A stretch of DNA of 45,969 nucleotides, from the IMG/VR virus record IMGVR_UViG_3300028666_000048, positions 1 through 45,969 of that record; one strand, written 5' to 3'. This stretch comes from a virus. The notes beneath the pieces are model-generated. The model was not told the DNA's origin, ran no database searches, and saw only the letters and a program-made list of their open reading frames with translations. Position numbers and translations under genes: made by a program. Below, one piece after another: positions 18,662 to 26,907 of the stretch (position 1 is its first letter; every line of letters starts with the position of its first letter).

Positions 18662-19881
18662 ACTGGCTTCTTCAATCCAACGTATTCTTTGGTTATGCCG
18701 GCAGAATCTGTCTGACTGAATCTAAAAACTCTATCTGTTGTGACGAGATGGAGTAATACTTTGTCGAAGTTCTCCTCGTCGAGGTCTTGCCACATGATTG
18801 TGCGCAGCCTTTTAGTAACGATAAAGTTAATTTTGGTAGCGACACCGTGCAGTTTGACTTCTGTAGTGGGCGAGGCCCGCAAAATGTCAAGCAATTTGGT
18901 TGACGCAGCATTAAGTTGATTTTTCCCCATGCTTTGAAATACACGGGATAGGTTTTGTTCAACAAGGGTAAGTATCGCGAGCGCGCCGGTAAAGTCGTCA
19001 GGCCGCAGTACGAGGTCCGTCCGTTGGGATAGCGCAACCAACATAGCAATTTTAAGGGCCTGGATGTGTTTTGTTTCATAATAACCCTTTGTGTTTGGGT
19101 CTTTTGGGATATCTAGTTTTGTATACCAGTCTGCATAAAAATCTCGTGTCTCAGGAAGCCATGTAAATGGTCCCCGAACATTTTGCAATGCGCGTCCATA
19201 AAGCACGGCGCGCTCCCAACACTGTTGCATGTCAGGGGTAATTTTAGGAAAAGGTATGCGACCAGCTTTTTCACTTTCATAGACAAAGATCGCACGCCTC
19301 GAAAACCCGCCGGAGATAATATCCGCCTTTAGGTAGTTGGTGATCCATTCTGGTGTCGTGCAGGCGATAAGATTCAAGAAGGGACCACGGATGATACTAC
19401 AACCTTTATTTTTGGTTTTGTGCTCGTAGTCCGTTTGCTTATCGTAAACATCAGTCAAAAACCCAATCATTCCTGCTCCGCTGATTTGTAGGAATTCGCT
19501 AAGCTCGGAGGCGCAAACAATGAGAGGGCTATATATCCGTTGTCGGGCATAAGACTCTGGAAGTCCTTCCATAGCTCTTTCTTGGTCAACCATGTCAAGA
19601 ATAAGTTGCTCTTTAGACACGCACTCCGCAGAGAGTGGGACGTTTCCAATTTCCAACAACAACCTTTCTGCGCTGTGCATTGCAGAAGTTTTACGATTTC
19701 CCGCATCTCCGACGAGAACAATGTAGAGATTGGGATAAATCGTGAAATACTCCATGTTGATCCAGACGCGTCGCGAAACCACACTTGAAAGTGCGAGGAG
19801 TCCGCAAAAAGCATGGTAAGTGGGGTGCGCTTCGTTTCCGCTAGTAAAGGTTCGGTAGTCCTGGAGGAAGTTGTTTGGCAC
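18658..19881 (-). CDS. P-loop ATPase, DUF3987-like, probable replicative helicase
   Basis: A 407-residue protein with a Walker A-like loop GDAGNRKTS (58-66), where Arg replaces the usual Gly before the Lys. Strands FLNLIACTTPEW and a GGFSRRAIFVYE element follow (about 165-215), the pattern of DUF3987 helicase-like proteins seen in phage replication blocks. The C-terminal third looks like a winged helix (from about residue 330). It lies between polymerase and ligase, so it is the best candidate for the replicative helicase. No primase (TOPRIM or archaeal type) is recognisable here or elsewhere in the window. Confidence 0.75.
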   Translation of the reverse strand: MPNNFLQDYRTFTSGNEAHPTYHAFCGLLALSSVVSRRVWINMEYFTIYPNLYIVLVGDAGNRKTSAMHSAERLLLEIGNVPLSAECVSKEQLILDMVDQERAMEGLPESYARQRIYSPLIVCASELSEFLQISGAGMIGFLTDVYDKQTDYEHKTKNKGCSIIRGPFLNLIACTTPEWITNYLKADIISGGFSRRAIFVYESEKAGRIPFPKITPDMQQCWERAVLYGRALQNVRGPFTWLPETRDFYADWYTKLDIPKDPNTKGYYETKHIQALKIAMLVALSQRTDLVLRPDDFTGALAILTLVEQNLSRVFQSMGKNQLNAASTKLLDILRASPTTEVKLHGVATKINFIVTKRLRTIMWQDLDEENFDKVLLHLVTTDRVFRFSQTDSAGITKEYVGLKKPV

Positions 19882-19887
19882 GGCGGA

Positions 19888-20226
19888 TTAGTCTGTTGCA
19901 TATTTAGGTGTGTGCAGAAGGGCTAGCGTTGTGTTGTCATGGTCCTTTTGGAGACCGTGCGCGCAGATAGCTTTGTAGACGGCGAGACGTAGGGCTGCAA
20001 TATTAGTTGCGGTGGTCTCGATGGATGGGTGCCGGTTGTGGTAGGTAACGCTCGTGATGTCGACGCGGTAGCCGAGGTTGTCTCCGTAAAGGATAAGGGC
20101 ATTACAGAGTTCTTCAAAGACAGCGTTCGCTTCCACTTCGGGGAGTTGAGCTGTGGGCTGTGAGCGGGCTTTGACAAAGGGATCTGTGTCGAGTTTGATG
20201 GATACATCTTGGACAATTATGTTCAT
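19888..20226 (-). CDS. Hypothetical replication-block protein
   Basis: A 112-residue alpha/beta protein with no motif I recognise. Its ATG overlaps the polymerase stop (ATGA) and it ends six bases before the helicase-like gene, so it is translated with both. No transmembrane segment or zinc site. Its location suggests a replication accessory factor or a small Holliday-junction-type nuclease, but there is no sequence evidence for either. Confidence 0.6.
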   Translation of the reverse strand: MNIIVQDVSIKLDTDPFVKARSQPTAQLPEVEANAVFEELCNALILYGDNLGYRVDITSVTYHNRHPSIETTATNIAALRLAVYKAICAHGLQKDHDNTTLALLHTPKYATD

Positions 20227-22694
20227 AATGCTGTTTTTGTGTCTTTCCAGTTTGGCCCTGTGCCGCCACTGAAGGGGATAGTTATTTCAATTCCGTGGAT
20301 GATGATTGGGACTTTAAACCAGCGCTTGAGTTGTTCGATAGCCCACGGGCGATAGCTTGCTCCAAACTGTCCGCAGAGAGCGTCGTGCACCTGCAAGAGT
20401 GGCTCAACAAATAGAGCGTTTCGTTTAGTTCTATTGACTGGGTCATACCACAAGTTGTGCAACGCACGGTTACAGACGTAAGTTGTATTGCACTGCGGTT
20501 CGAAAGCAAGTGCTTCACGCACCACACTTGGGTCAGGTCGTCCATAGCGAATAGCGCCAAACTTTCGCCGAAAACCAGCGGCAGTTTGTATGAATCCTTT
20601 GTCACGAAGTTCACGCTCGATCCAGGAAGTACGGAGATCGGGATTGTAGCGGAGCTTGTAGAGCCACTGGTACACAGCGGCGTCGGCTCGGGGGAGGTCG
20701 ATAAGTCCATCGGAGTCTTTGAAGATTGTTGCACTAAGTTTCTCTGCTTCCATGCCATAGTTCGTTCCGTGCTGTACACGCTTCATGCAGAGGTATTTCC
20801 AGTCACCTGGGCGACCCTCCGCATCGCGGTCGTCGGAGAATTTGATACCGTCCGTTAGCTGCTTAAGTAGCTGTCGGGACACATTGTTAATTTTTGCCGG
20901 GTCCTCCCCACGCTCTTTAGCTTCAAGCATGAGGTATAGGACTTTGGCCGGCTTGATGCCCGCTTTGTAGTCGTCAAGCATCGTGGAGGCACCGAGGGCG
21001 GCAAGGTCCGCGGCAACGGTCCAACCATCTGCACCTTCAAGGTCGATTTGCCAAAAATCCGAGCCAACGTCGGCGATAAATACGTCGCGAAGTTCTTTTG
21101 TTTGATTCTGGAGGTTAGTACCGCTGCCTTCCCACTTGAGTAACCCAGACTTTGTAAAATACGGTTCAAGTGCCTGTGATTCACTACTAGAAAGTCTACA
21201 AGTGTTCGTCCCGACCAGATTGTAAGAACAACGCAACCGCCCATCAGTGTTCGTTGTAAGTTTTCCAATGTCGCTATTGCGCGTTCGTTTAGCCACGAGT
21301 TGGATGAGTACCTGAAGCACGTGATTGTGTTCCTTCTGATAATAACGGAGGAGCACTTCTTCTTTCGTTGTCTTTCCATATTTTGCATAGGGCTTGTAGC
21401 CTAAGAAGTCGTAGAGGAGCCATTGTTTGTCGGGGGTACTTTTGGCGTTGACTTCCCGGCCGACCATGTTGTTAAGTTCAAGTTGTAGTGTTTTGATTTC
21501 CTTCTCGACCACTTCAAGGTGCGTATGAAGTCGTGCAATGTCAATGCGACAACCACGAAGCTGCATATAATTGATAGCAGGCAACAGAGAAGTATTAAAG
21601 CGATAGTGCTCAGCACTTCGCGGGATTTTCTTAAGTAACGTTTCTTGGGCTTCATCGCATTCAGCTGTAACAACACAATCTGTTGCATTATAAACAAGCT
21701 CGGCATCACCACCAATGCCGCGTTGGTCTTTGTAGTAAGGTTGATCTGTGTATAAACTAGCTTGCAAATCCAGACCCTTGTCCATTTCGGGAAAGAGTTC
21801 AAAGTGCTTGAGCATCGTGTCGCCAACGATGTTGTTGATTATTATTTTATGTTTCCAATGAAGAACGAAGAACTCGTAGAGGGCATTTTGCAACACTTTC
21901 TCCACGTTTTTATCGGCTAAAAGCCCCGCTACTTCGCGCCAGACAATGGCTTCGTCGGTCTCATTCCAGTAATGTGCTCCCCCGACCCAGAAGGGGATAA
22001 CGAATGCGCTGGTTGGTCCGGTGGCAATTCCGAGCATGGTGACTCCCACGTTATTGGCCCAACCTTCAATGTCGATATAGATTCTCCGTCGACTAGATCG
22101 GATTTCGTTGATGAGTCTACAGACATCTTCAACATTTGGTCTGGTGGTAAAATGCCTTTCTGGGAGCACCAAAGCGGGGTTAGCGGAGTGTCGTTTAGCC
22201 TTCTGTACGTCTGCCCGCAATAAGGGCAGGTCACTAAATACTCTGAGAATGTAGGCCGGATGAAAAGCGGCGAGACACTTAACAGCAAATGCTTCGCTCC
22301 AGTAAAGACTGCCCCTCCATGTACCGATGTTCGCGTCTGTCCCCCAGGGGTGGGTAATGTGTAGGGGTGTATTTCCCAATACCAAGAGAATGTTGGGTTT
22401 AAAGACTTGGAGGTCAGCTTGTAGCTTTTCCGTTCCAGCGGTGATTTCTGGTCCTGTGAATTCAAACGATGTGATGTCATTAGAGGGCGGGCGTTGTTGA
22501 CAAACATTGCCAAAGAAAAGTTGGTCTGGGACAAGGTTTATATCCTCCAGGACGCTCTTTAGGAGCTTCCCACTGTGACCAACGAAGGGCTCACCAAGTA
22601 ATTCCTCGTCTTCACCAGGCGCTTCGCCAACGACGGCAATGCGGTACTGGGAGGGTTGGTACTTGGGTTGTTTATTCGGGACTAGGATGGGCAT
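20223..22694 (-). CDS. Fusion of uracil-DNA-glycosylase-like domain and family A DNA polymerase
   Basis: An 823-residue protein. Residues 15-170 match the family 4/5 uracil-DNA glycosylase pattern: GEAPGEDEE (23-31), NVCQQRPPSN (63-72) and FHPAYILR (144-151); the N-terminal CxxC of Fe-S family 4 enzymes is absent. Residues 203-345 are a 3'-5' exonuclease: DIE (208-210), NALYE (270-274, with Glu where Asp is usual) and YNATD (335-339). The polymerase has motif A around D551 (DLEGADGW), motif B K638...Y646-G647 and motif C VHD (769-771). His642 occupies the position equal to E. coli Phe762. Similar fusions are known from phages such as SPO1 (from memory). Start overlaps the methyltransferase stop. 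Confidence 0.92.
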   Translation of the reverse strand: MPILVPNKQPKYQPSQYRIAVVGEAPGEDEELLGEPFVGHSGKLLKSVLEDINLVPDQLFFGNVCQQRPPSNDITSFEFTGPEITAGTEKLQADLQVFKPNILLVLGNTPLHITHPWGTDANIGTWRGSLYWSEAFAVKCLAAFHPAYILRVFSDLPLLRADVQKAKRHSANPALVLPERHFTTRPNVEDVCRLINEIRSSRRRIYIDIEGWANNVGVTMLGIATGPTSAFVIPFWVGGAHYWNETDEAIVWREVAGLLADKNVEKVLQNALYEFFVLHWKHKIIINNIVGDTMLKHFELFPEMDKGLDLQASLYTDQPYYKDQRGIGGDAELVYNATDCVVTAECDEAQETLLKKIPRSAEHYRFNTSLLPAINYMQLRGCRIDIARLHTHLEVVEKEIKTLQLELNNMVGREVNAKSTPDKQWLLYDFLGYKPYAKYGKTTKEEVLLRYYQKEHNHVLQVLIQLVAKRTRNSDIGKLTTNTDGRLRCSYNLVGTNTCRLSSSESQALEPYFTKSGLLKWEGSGTNLQNQTKELRDVFIADVGSDFWQIDLEGADGWTVAADLAALGASTMLDDYKAGIKPAKVLYLMLEAKERGEDPAKINNVSRQLLKQLTDGIKFSDDRDAEGRPGDWKYLCMKRVQHGTNYGMEAEKLSATIFKDSDGLIDLPRADAAVYQWLYKLRYNPDLRTSWIERELRDKGFIQTAAGFRRKFGAIRYGRPDPSVVREALAFEPQCNTTYVCNRALHNLWYDPVNRTKRNALFVEPLLQVHDALCGQFGASYRPWAIEQLKRWFKVPIIIHGIEITIPFSGGTGPNWKDTKTAL

Positions 22695-24157
22695 TAGGTA
22701 AATTGGATGTTTGGGTCCAGGCGCTTGTATGCGTTCTGTACATTTTCGACTAGCTTGTGATGGTGGCTGTCTTTGATTTCAAAGCTAATTGGCACTAGAC
22801 CTAGCGGGATAGCTGCGAGAGCTGCGCTACCAACTCCGGCGTAAGGATCAAGTACAGTCTGTCCAGGCAGCGCAATAGCTCTGTAAATCCATTGCCAGAG
22901 AAGGGCGGGTTTGGCAAAAGGGTGATCGAGTTCGTGGGTGGCGGGGCCGCTCCAAACGTTCCTTGGTTGTTGACTAAGGAGGGTGGCGTTGCCTTTTCGA
23001 AGGACCATAGCCAGTTCGCTTGTCTTGGTCCAGTTAAAGCCCGCTGCAAGGTTTCTGCAAGGGCTTGTTTTGTCCCAGATAAGTGGCCAGCGCTGAACTT
23101 TGAAGCCAACTTCTTCGGCAGCGTGACGTAACTTTTCCCAGTGATGTATGTCGCACCAGAAGATACAGAAACCGTTAGGACGCAGGATTTTGAAGGCGTG
23201 GAGGACAAATTTGGGGAAATCTGCAATATTGTCTTCGATCTGATGCTCTTGCGCGACATCTTCCGCGCCGCTGATGTAGTCCGGTTCGATGCCATAAGGT
23301 ATATCCGTTACGATGTGATCTATACTTTCCCACGGCATTGCGGCCATGAGAGTAAAACAGTCGCCATGTTGAACTAAGGTCGTGAGTGGGATTACTGTAG
23401 GATTCTGGTTGCCTTGTAAAGCCTGTCCAGGTATTTCATCCACGCTTGGTGCTGCAACACCGCCGCCGCTTCCACCTGTGGTTGTGGTGGCAAAAAAATC
23501 TTCCGCACTTTCGACGGGCGTGGTGCCACCATGCAAGAGTTCGTCAACTTCTTTCTGCACAACGGGCTTACCGGTTTGGACTTTGCTCGTGATGAAAGCG
23601 GCAAGTTTCTTTTGTCCCTCTTTCTCCCGCCGCAAGATAAGGACTTGGAGTGCGTCTCTAATCCCCGTGCACTCGTGGATTTCCTTATCCCCGCTCCGTA
23701 GGTATTTTGCAAGCGTAATGGCGTAGGTAACGCTGGCACGCGAAATGCCAAGGAGTTCCCCCGTCGCTGCTTGGGACCAGCTAGTAAGGCTTTTGTGCAA
23801 GATCGCATTACGCGCCGCCTCTGTGTTGGCCGTGTCGATTGCAAGGATACGTTCTTTCCAGTCAAAGTCCTTCCGTTGGATATTTTCTTCATACTCTAGT
23901 TGCCTAAGTTGGACGTCGTTCAGGGTTTCATAAAACACCACGGCGATTTCAGTTTCCTTCAAGATCTCGTGAGCGCGGAGACGACGACCGCCAGCGACAA
24001 GTTTCTTTGCCTGATTTACCACAATGGGTTGTAAAAGACCATGCTTCGTGATGGACTCACAGAGCCCCTGCATGTCGCCATAGTCGTTACGAATACGGCC
24101 TTCGATGTTAATTTCCCCAAGTGGGATGTAGATTCGATTAATTTGTCTGGGTATCAT
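22694..24157 (-). CDS. ParB-like domain fused to a DNA N6/N4 methyltransferase
   Basis: A 487-residue protein. Residues 8-150 are ParB/Srx-like: GLLQPIVV (40-47), LVAGGRRLRAHE (53-64), EENIQRKDFDW (90-100) and a helix-turn-helix near 125-150. Residues 258-480 are an amino-methyltransferase of the beta type by motif order: catalytic DIPY (285-288, a variant of DPPY), a Lys-Pro motif (HPFAKP, 412-417), then the AdoMet loop DPYAGVGS (437-444). A Gly/Thr-rich linker joins them. It may protect phage DNA or mark it for replication. Its neighbours are replication genes and no restriction nuclease is paired with it. Confidence 0.88.
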   Translation of the reverse strand: MIPRQINRIYIPLGEINIEGRIRNDYGDMQGLCESITKHGLLQPIVVNQAKKLVAGGRRLRAHEILKETEIAVVFYETLNDVQLRQLEYEENIQRKDFDWKERILAIDTANTEAARNAILHKSLTSWSQAATGELLGISRASVTYAITLAKYLRSGDKEIHECTGIRDALQVLILRREKEGQKKLAAFITSKVQTGKPVVQKEVDELLHGGTTPVESAEDFFATTTTGGSGGGVAAPSVDEIPGQALQGNQNPTVIPLTTLVQHGDCFTLMAAMPWESIDHIVTDIPYGIEPDYISGAEDVAQEHQIEDNIADFPKFVLHAFKILRPNGFCIFWCDIHHWEKLRHAAEEVGFKVQRWPLIWDKTSPCRNLAAGFNWTKTSELAMVLRKGNATLLSQQPRNVWSGPATHELDHPFAKPALLWQWIYRAIALPGQTVLDPYAGVGSAALAAIPLGLVPISFEIKDSHHHKLVENVQNAYKRLDPNIQFT

Positions 24158-24413
24158 TAGCTTTAGGAGTTAGTTTGATAGCTAGTTCTAGGGCTTCGAC
24201 CAGGTCTTTCAACACATCAAGACCTTCGTCCATTGTATCTGTTCGCGTGATGATATACTGCGCCAACGCCGTTTTGACTTTACCAAGGTGATTCGCCCTT
24301 TCGTCGCCGTACTTGAAACGCATGGCGACGGTTTGTTGATCCGCTAGCGCTTCCTCGGGCGTTTTGGGTGTTAGTTCTTCAAACGGGTTGCTGGGGGTCG
24401 ATGGGCTTACCAT
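24138..24413 (-). CDS. Small hypothetical protein
   Basis: A 91-residue acidic, helical protein starting at MVSPSTPSNPFEE; a longer in-frame start at 24518 would overlap the upstream gene by 140 bases. The last 20 bases overlap the ParB-methyltransferase start. There is a helix around residues 60-83 (MDEGLDVLKDLVEALELAIK). It could be a small DNA-metabolism accessory; no family recognised. Confidence 0.55.
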   Translation of the reverse strand: MVSPSTPSNPFEELTPKTPEEALADQQTVAMRFKYGDERANHLGKVKTALAQYIITRTDTMDEGLDVLKDLVEALELAIKLTPKANDTQTN

Positions 24414-24744
24414 TGCGGTGTTTTTTAAGTATTCTGTTCGTTGCCGTGAATATGTCCAAGATTTCACCTTTGAATTCTTTGGCGATTGGTTCAAGGAAAG
24501 CCCTATGTCGTGAGACAATTGGCTTTCCCGTCATGGGGTCGTGGAGGAGTTGGTTATAAAGTTTGCTGTAGACAACAAGGAGCTTACCGGACTTGACACC
24601 AAGATCATGGCTCTGCGCTAGAGACTCGACACCCTCTTTTAGATCGGTGGCGTCTTTAAATCCCATGGACGGAGGCTTGGTGGGGCTTTTAGGTGTTATC
24701 GTAAATTTTGAGGTCGAACGCGTTAATCGAGAATCGTTTTCCAT
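24379..24744 (-). CDS. Hypothetical protein
   Basis: A 121-residue protein if the start is MENDSRLTRS at 24744. The in-frame ATG at 24789 lengthens it by 15 residues, and MGFKDATD at 24666 would remove the overlap with the upstream gene. Residues from GFKDATDLKEGVESLAQ onward look folded, while the first 26 are Ser/Thr/Lys/Pro-rich. None of the three starts has a convincing ribosome binding site. Function unknown. Confidence 0.5.
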   Translation of the reverse strand: MENDSRLTRSTSKFTITPKSPTKPPSMGFKDATDLKEGVESLAQSHDLGVKSGKLLVVYSKLYNQLLHDPMTGKPIVSRHRAFLEPIAKEFKGEILDIFTATNRILKKHRNGKPIDPQQPV

Positions 24745-24967
24745 CGTCGAAGGGTTGTTGGCGGAGGATAATGTATGTGGTTTTGCCACGCCGAGTCATT
24801 TGAACGTGGGTAGGACTACTGTTCGGTTGGGTTTCCCAACCAAGCCGACTATACACCTCTACAATTGCGTTAAATCGGGCTTGTGCGAGATTTTCGAGTA
24901 GATACACAAGATAAGCCTCTTGGCTGTCGTCCTCATAGATGATAATACGATAAGTTATAAGGTCCAT
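24689..24967 (-). CDS. Small hypothetical protein
   Basis: A 92-residue alpha/beta protein starting at MDLITYRIIIYEDD. It overlaps the membrane protein upstream by 13 bases and the gene downstream by 56 bases. The alternation of strands (YRIIIYED, KTTYIILRQQP, LKIYD) with one helix suggests a compact single-domain fold such as a ferredoxin-like or KTSC-type domain, but no diagnostic motif is present. Confidence 0.5.
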   Translation of the reverse strand: MDLITYRIIIYEDDSQEAYLVYLLENLAQARFNAIVEVYSRLGWETQPNSSPTHVQMTRRGKTTYIILRQQPFDDGKRFSINAFDLKIYDNT

Positions 24968-25203
24968 AGATAGTGAAAGGCTAATACACCAAGGCCGCCA
25001 ACGGCAATGAAACATGATGCTATAATACCGGCGGCAAAGGCAACTTGAAAAGGTTTAGGCATCTCTATTCTATTAACAATGTGAACAAGGGAGCGCGCTG
25101 TATAGACGGCGAGTACAATCATCGCACAAATACCAAGCGCCATAAAGGGCTTCATAGGTGGAGGTAAACCATTGACACGGACGGGAGGGGTTGGACCTCC
25201 CAT
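24955..25203 (-). CDS. Small membrane protein with two transmembrane segments
   Basis: An 82-residue protein starting at MGGPTPPVRV. Two hydrophobic stretches (about residues 17-35, MALGICAMIVLAVYT, and 54-80, AFAAGIIASCFIAVGGLGVL) are joined by a short polar loop with Arg and Glu. It is the only clear membrane protein in the replication block. It could be a superinfection-exclusion or membrane-anchoring protein; holin function is less likely because it sits with early genes. Confidence 0.6.
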   Translation of the reverse strand: MGGPTPPVRVNGLPPPMKPFMALGICAMIVLAVYTARSLVHIVNRIEMPKPFQVAFAAGIIASCFIAVGGLGVLAFHYLWTL

Positions 25204-25219
25204 CGCGTGGCAAGGTTGG

Positions 25220-25663
25220 TTAGCCCTTCTTGATAAACCGGGAGATGACAGTCTTATTCCCGAACTGCTCACTCATCTCGGGCTTCAGGACGGCCATGAC
25301 GGTTTGACCGATGTATTGCTCCGGCGTGCCGAAGGGACCAGACTTGCTACCAGTCAGGGCCATCTTTAGACGGGCAAGGTTCTCGGCGGGGTTATACTTT
25401 TCGGTGGTCTTGAGGCTGATGGTGTGGTAGATCTTCGAGCCATAACCGCCGGGCTGAACGGTGTTTCCATTCGTGGCCTGAATGGGCGTGGTGACCGCCC
25501 AGACGAGGTTGAGGTTCTTCGCGTCCTGTGCTTTGTTATCTTCGACCTTGGCCTCGACAAGGCGCAACTCTGCAGTTGCGTTGAGGAGAGGCACTTCGAT
25601 CTGGACTTCATCGAGAGGACGGCTGAGGAGGTCGTTCAGTTCTTGGGTCTTGTCGGTGGACAT
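25220..25663 (-). CDS. Hypothetical protein, possible single-stranded DNA-binding or annealing accessory
   Basis: A 147-residue soluble alpha/beta protein with a conserved-looking middle (HTISLKTTEKYNPAENLARLKMAL) and end (VMAVLKPEMSEQFGNKTVISRFIKKG). The beta-rich C-terminus and the position one gene after the ExoX-C-like and Sak4-like genes recall the small proteins (DUF669-like and OB-fold types) that accompany phage annealases. There is no aromatic/acidic single-stranded DNA-binding tail, so the name is only a suggestion. Confidence 0.55.
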   Translation of the reverse strand: MSTDKTQELNDLLSRPLDEVQIEVPLLNATAELRLVEAKVEDNKAQDAKNLNLVWAVTTPIQATNGNTVQPGGYGSKIYHTISLKTTEKYNPAENLARLKMALTGSKSGPFGTPEQYIGQTVMAVLKPEMSEQFGNKTVISRFIKKG

Positions 25664-25697
25664 GTTTTGTTTGTTTTGTGGTTTTGTCTTGCTTTGA

Positions 25698-25710
25698 GGG
25701 CAGGATGCCC
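25698..25710 (-). other. Small hairpin between two early genes
   Basis: GGGCA (25698-25702) and TGCCC (25706-25710) form a 5-bp GC stem with a 3-base loop, directly after the stop at 25712 and 35 bases before the next start at 25663. The leader between hairpin and start is A- and C-rich with several CAAAA units. A similar GGGCA/TGCCC hairpin lies ahead of the gene at 32134. No T-run follows, so it is not a clear terminator. Confidence 0.35.
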
Positions 25711-25711
25711 G

Positions 25712-26137
25712 TCAAAATTCTTCTGTTTCTGTGCTTTGGTTGGCAACAGAGCGCTCTGTGTCGTCGAGGGTGGTGGGGGTATTTGTGTCACTTGGACCTT
25801 CAAAGGTGGTAGCACAAGCTTTCCAGGCACCAAGAGCAACGCGGAGGTAGGGGATGTAGAGGTCTCTACCTTCAAGCCGTAGACGAGTGCCGTAGGCCTT
25901 GTCCCACCAAGTTATGAAATCGGTGGGAGCGTCTTTGACTAAATCAATGGCCGCGTCGACAACTTTTGTGTCTGCGATATCTTTTGTGGTTACGGTCCCA
26001 CTAAAGAAAGCAGCAAGGTCCTTCCACTTATCCGCGAACCATTCCTGGCCCTTGAGCCAGTCTATGTAGTCCTTTGGAACGTCCTTGAGGGGAAGCCCTT
26101 TGTGCTTACCGAAGGGCATAGGATCACTGGAAGTCAT
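25712..26137 (-). CDS. ExoX C-terminal-like / DUF3820-type protein
   Basis: A 141-residue protein. Residues 6-34 read PMPFGKHKGLPLKDVPKDYI then WLKGQEWF, the short motif of the exonuclease X C-terminal domain and DUF3820 proteins (PFGKxKGxxLxxxPxxYLxWL). No exonuclease catalytic domain is attached. Free-standing copies occur near phage recombination genes and may bind DNA. The ATG overlaps the stop of the Sak4-like gene (ATGA), so the two are co-translated. Confidence 0.7.
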   Translation of the reverse strand: MTSSDPMPFGKHKGLPLKDVPKDYIDWLKGQEWFADKWKDLAAFFSGTVTTKDIADTKVVDAAIDLVKDAPTDFITWWDKAYGTRLRLEGRDLYIPYLRVALGAWKACATTFEGPSDTNTPTTLDDTERSVANQSTETEEF

Positions 26138-26904
26138 GGCTTTGGTGTGGATGTCGCGGGTTGAAGTTTAGGACCAAGGATACCCCAGATTTGGTCTGGA
26201 GTTTTGTCCGTGATGTCAATGCTGGGGTCCAGTGGAATGGAGCAGCCGAGGGAAACGTGGTAGCCTGTGGGTTTTGTACGTATCTCGAACTTGGTCTTAC
26301 CTCCGGGTTGGGGTGTGGCCGTCATAGCCCAGACGTCGGTAAAGTAACCACCAAGGTTGTCGGCCAAGTTACCGGGCATGTGGATTCGATAGCGATTGGC
26401 GCCGGTGATCTCGTCCTTGTCAACCTTTTGGTGGCTGGTCCAGACTACCATTTTACCACTTGCGCGAGTTAGGGCTACGATCCGTAAGAAGCGTGATCCC
26501 AATGTATCGTAATCCGTGAGGCGGATTTGGGGCTCAAGTACATCTTGCCGGAGTTTAGCACCGAGGCCAGCTTTTTCAAGTCCCGCGATGATGCTCTGTT
26601 TAACGCACGCCGCAAGTTGAGTAACGCCATCAATGCAGATTGTCTTAACGTCGGGACTGGCGATGGCTTCCTTGAGTTCCTTTTCGATTTTGTCATAGCG
26701 TTGTCCTTCCGGCACGTCGTCTACTTGGGCGAACCAGAATTTCTTATTTGGATTAATACTAACGGCAGAGCTAAGGTTCTTGTCAAGGTCGAGAACGAAG
26801 GGGTCAGGAAAAGCCATCATTAGACGGGTTTTACCAACTTTTGGTTCTCCAACAACAAGAACGGCAAGGTTCTTTGAGGTTTGGTAAGCTGTTGAGGATT
26901 GCAT
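26134..26904 (-). CDS. Sak4-like RecA-fold ATPase (AAA_24 type)
   Basis: A 256-residue protein. The Walker A motif is GEPKVGKT (19-26); a strand ending in Asp (TICIDGVTQL, about 83-92) is a Walker B. Further on come the sensor-like VVWTSHQ and the GxYFTDVWAM strand. This is the pattern of phage nucleotide-binding proteins (AAA_24) and of Sak4 single-strand annealing ATPases. It lies beside the Cas4/RecB-like nuclease, so the pair is likely a recombination module that processes and anneals phage DNA ends. Confidence 0.82.
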   Translation of the reverse strand: MQSSTAYQTSKNLAVLVVGEPKVGKTRLMMAFPDPFVLDLDKNLSSAVSINPNKKFWFAQVDDVPEGQRYDKIEKELKEAIASPDVKTICIDGVTQLAACVKQSIIAGLEKAGLGAKLRQDVLEPQIRLTDYDTLGSRFLRIVALTRASGKMVVWTSHQKVDKDEITGANRYRIHMPGNLADNLGGYFTDVWAMTATPQPGGKTKFEIRTKPTGYHVSLGCSIPLDPSIDITDKTPDQIWGILGPKLQPATSTPKP

Positions 26905-26907
26905 GTG

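Noticed and set aside
22694-24157. Plasmid-type partition system (ParB)
   Set aside because: No ParA-type ATPase is adjacent, and the ParB-like part is fused to a methyltransferase, so a phage-plasmid lifestyle is not supported.
24955-25203. Holin
   Set aside because: It has two membrane segments, but it sits among early replication genes on the other strand, and a better holin candidate lies at 41148-41363.
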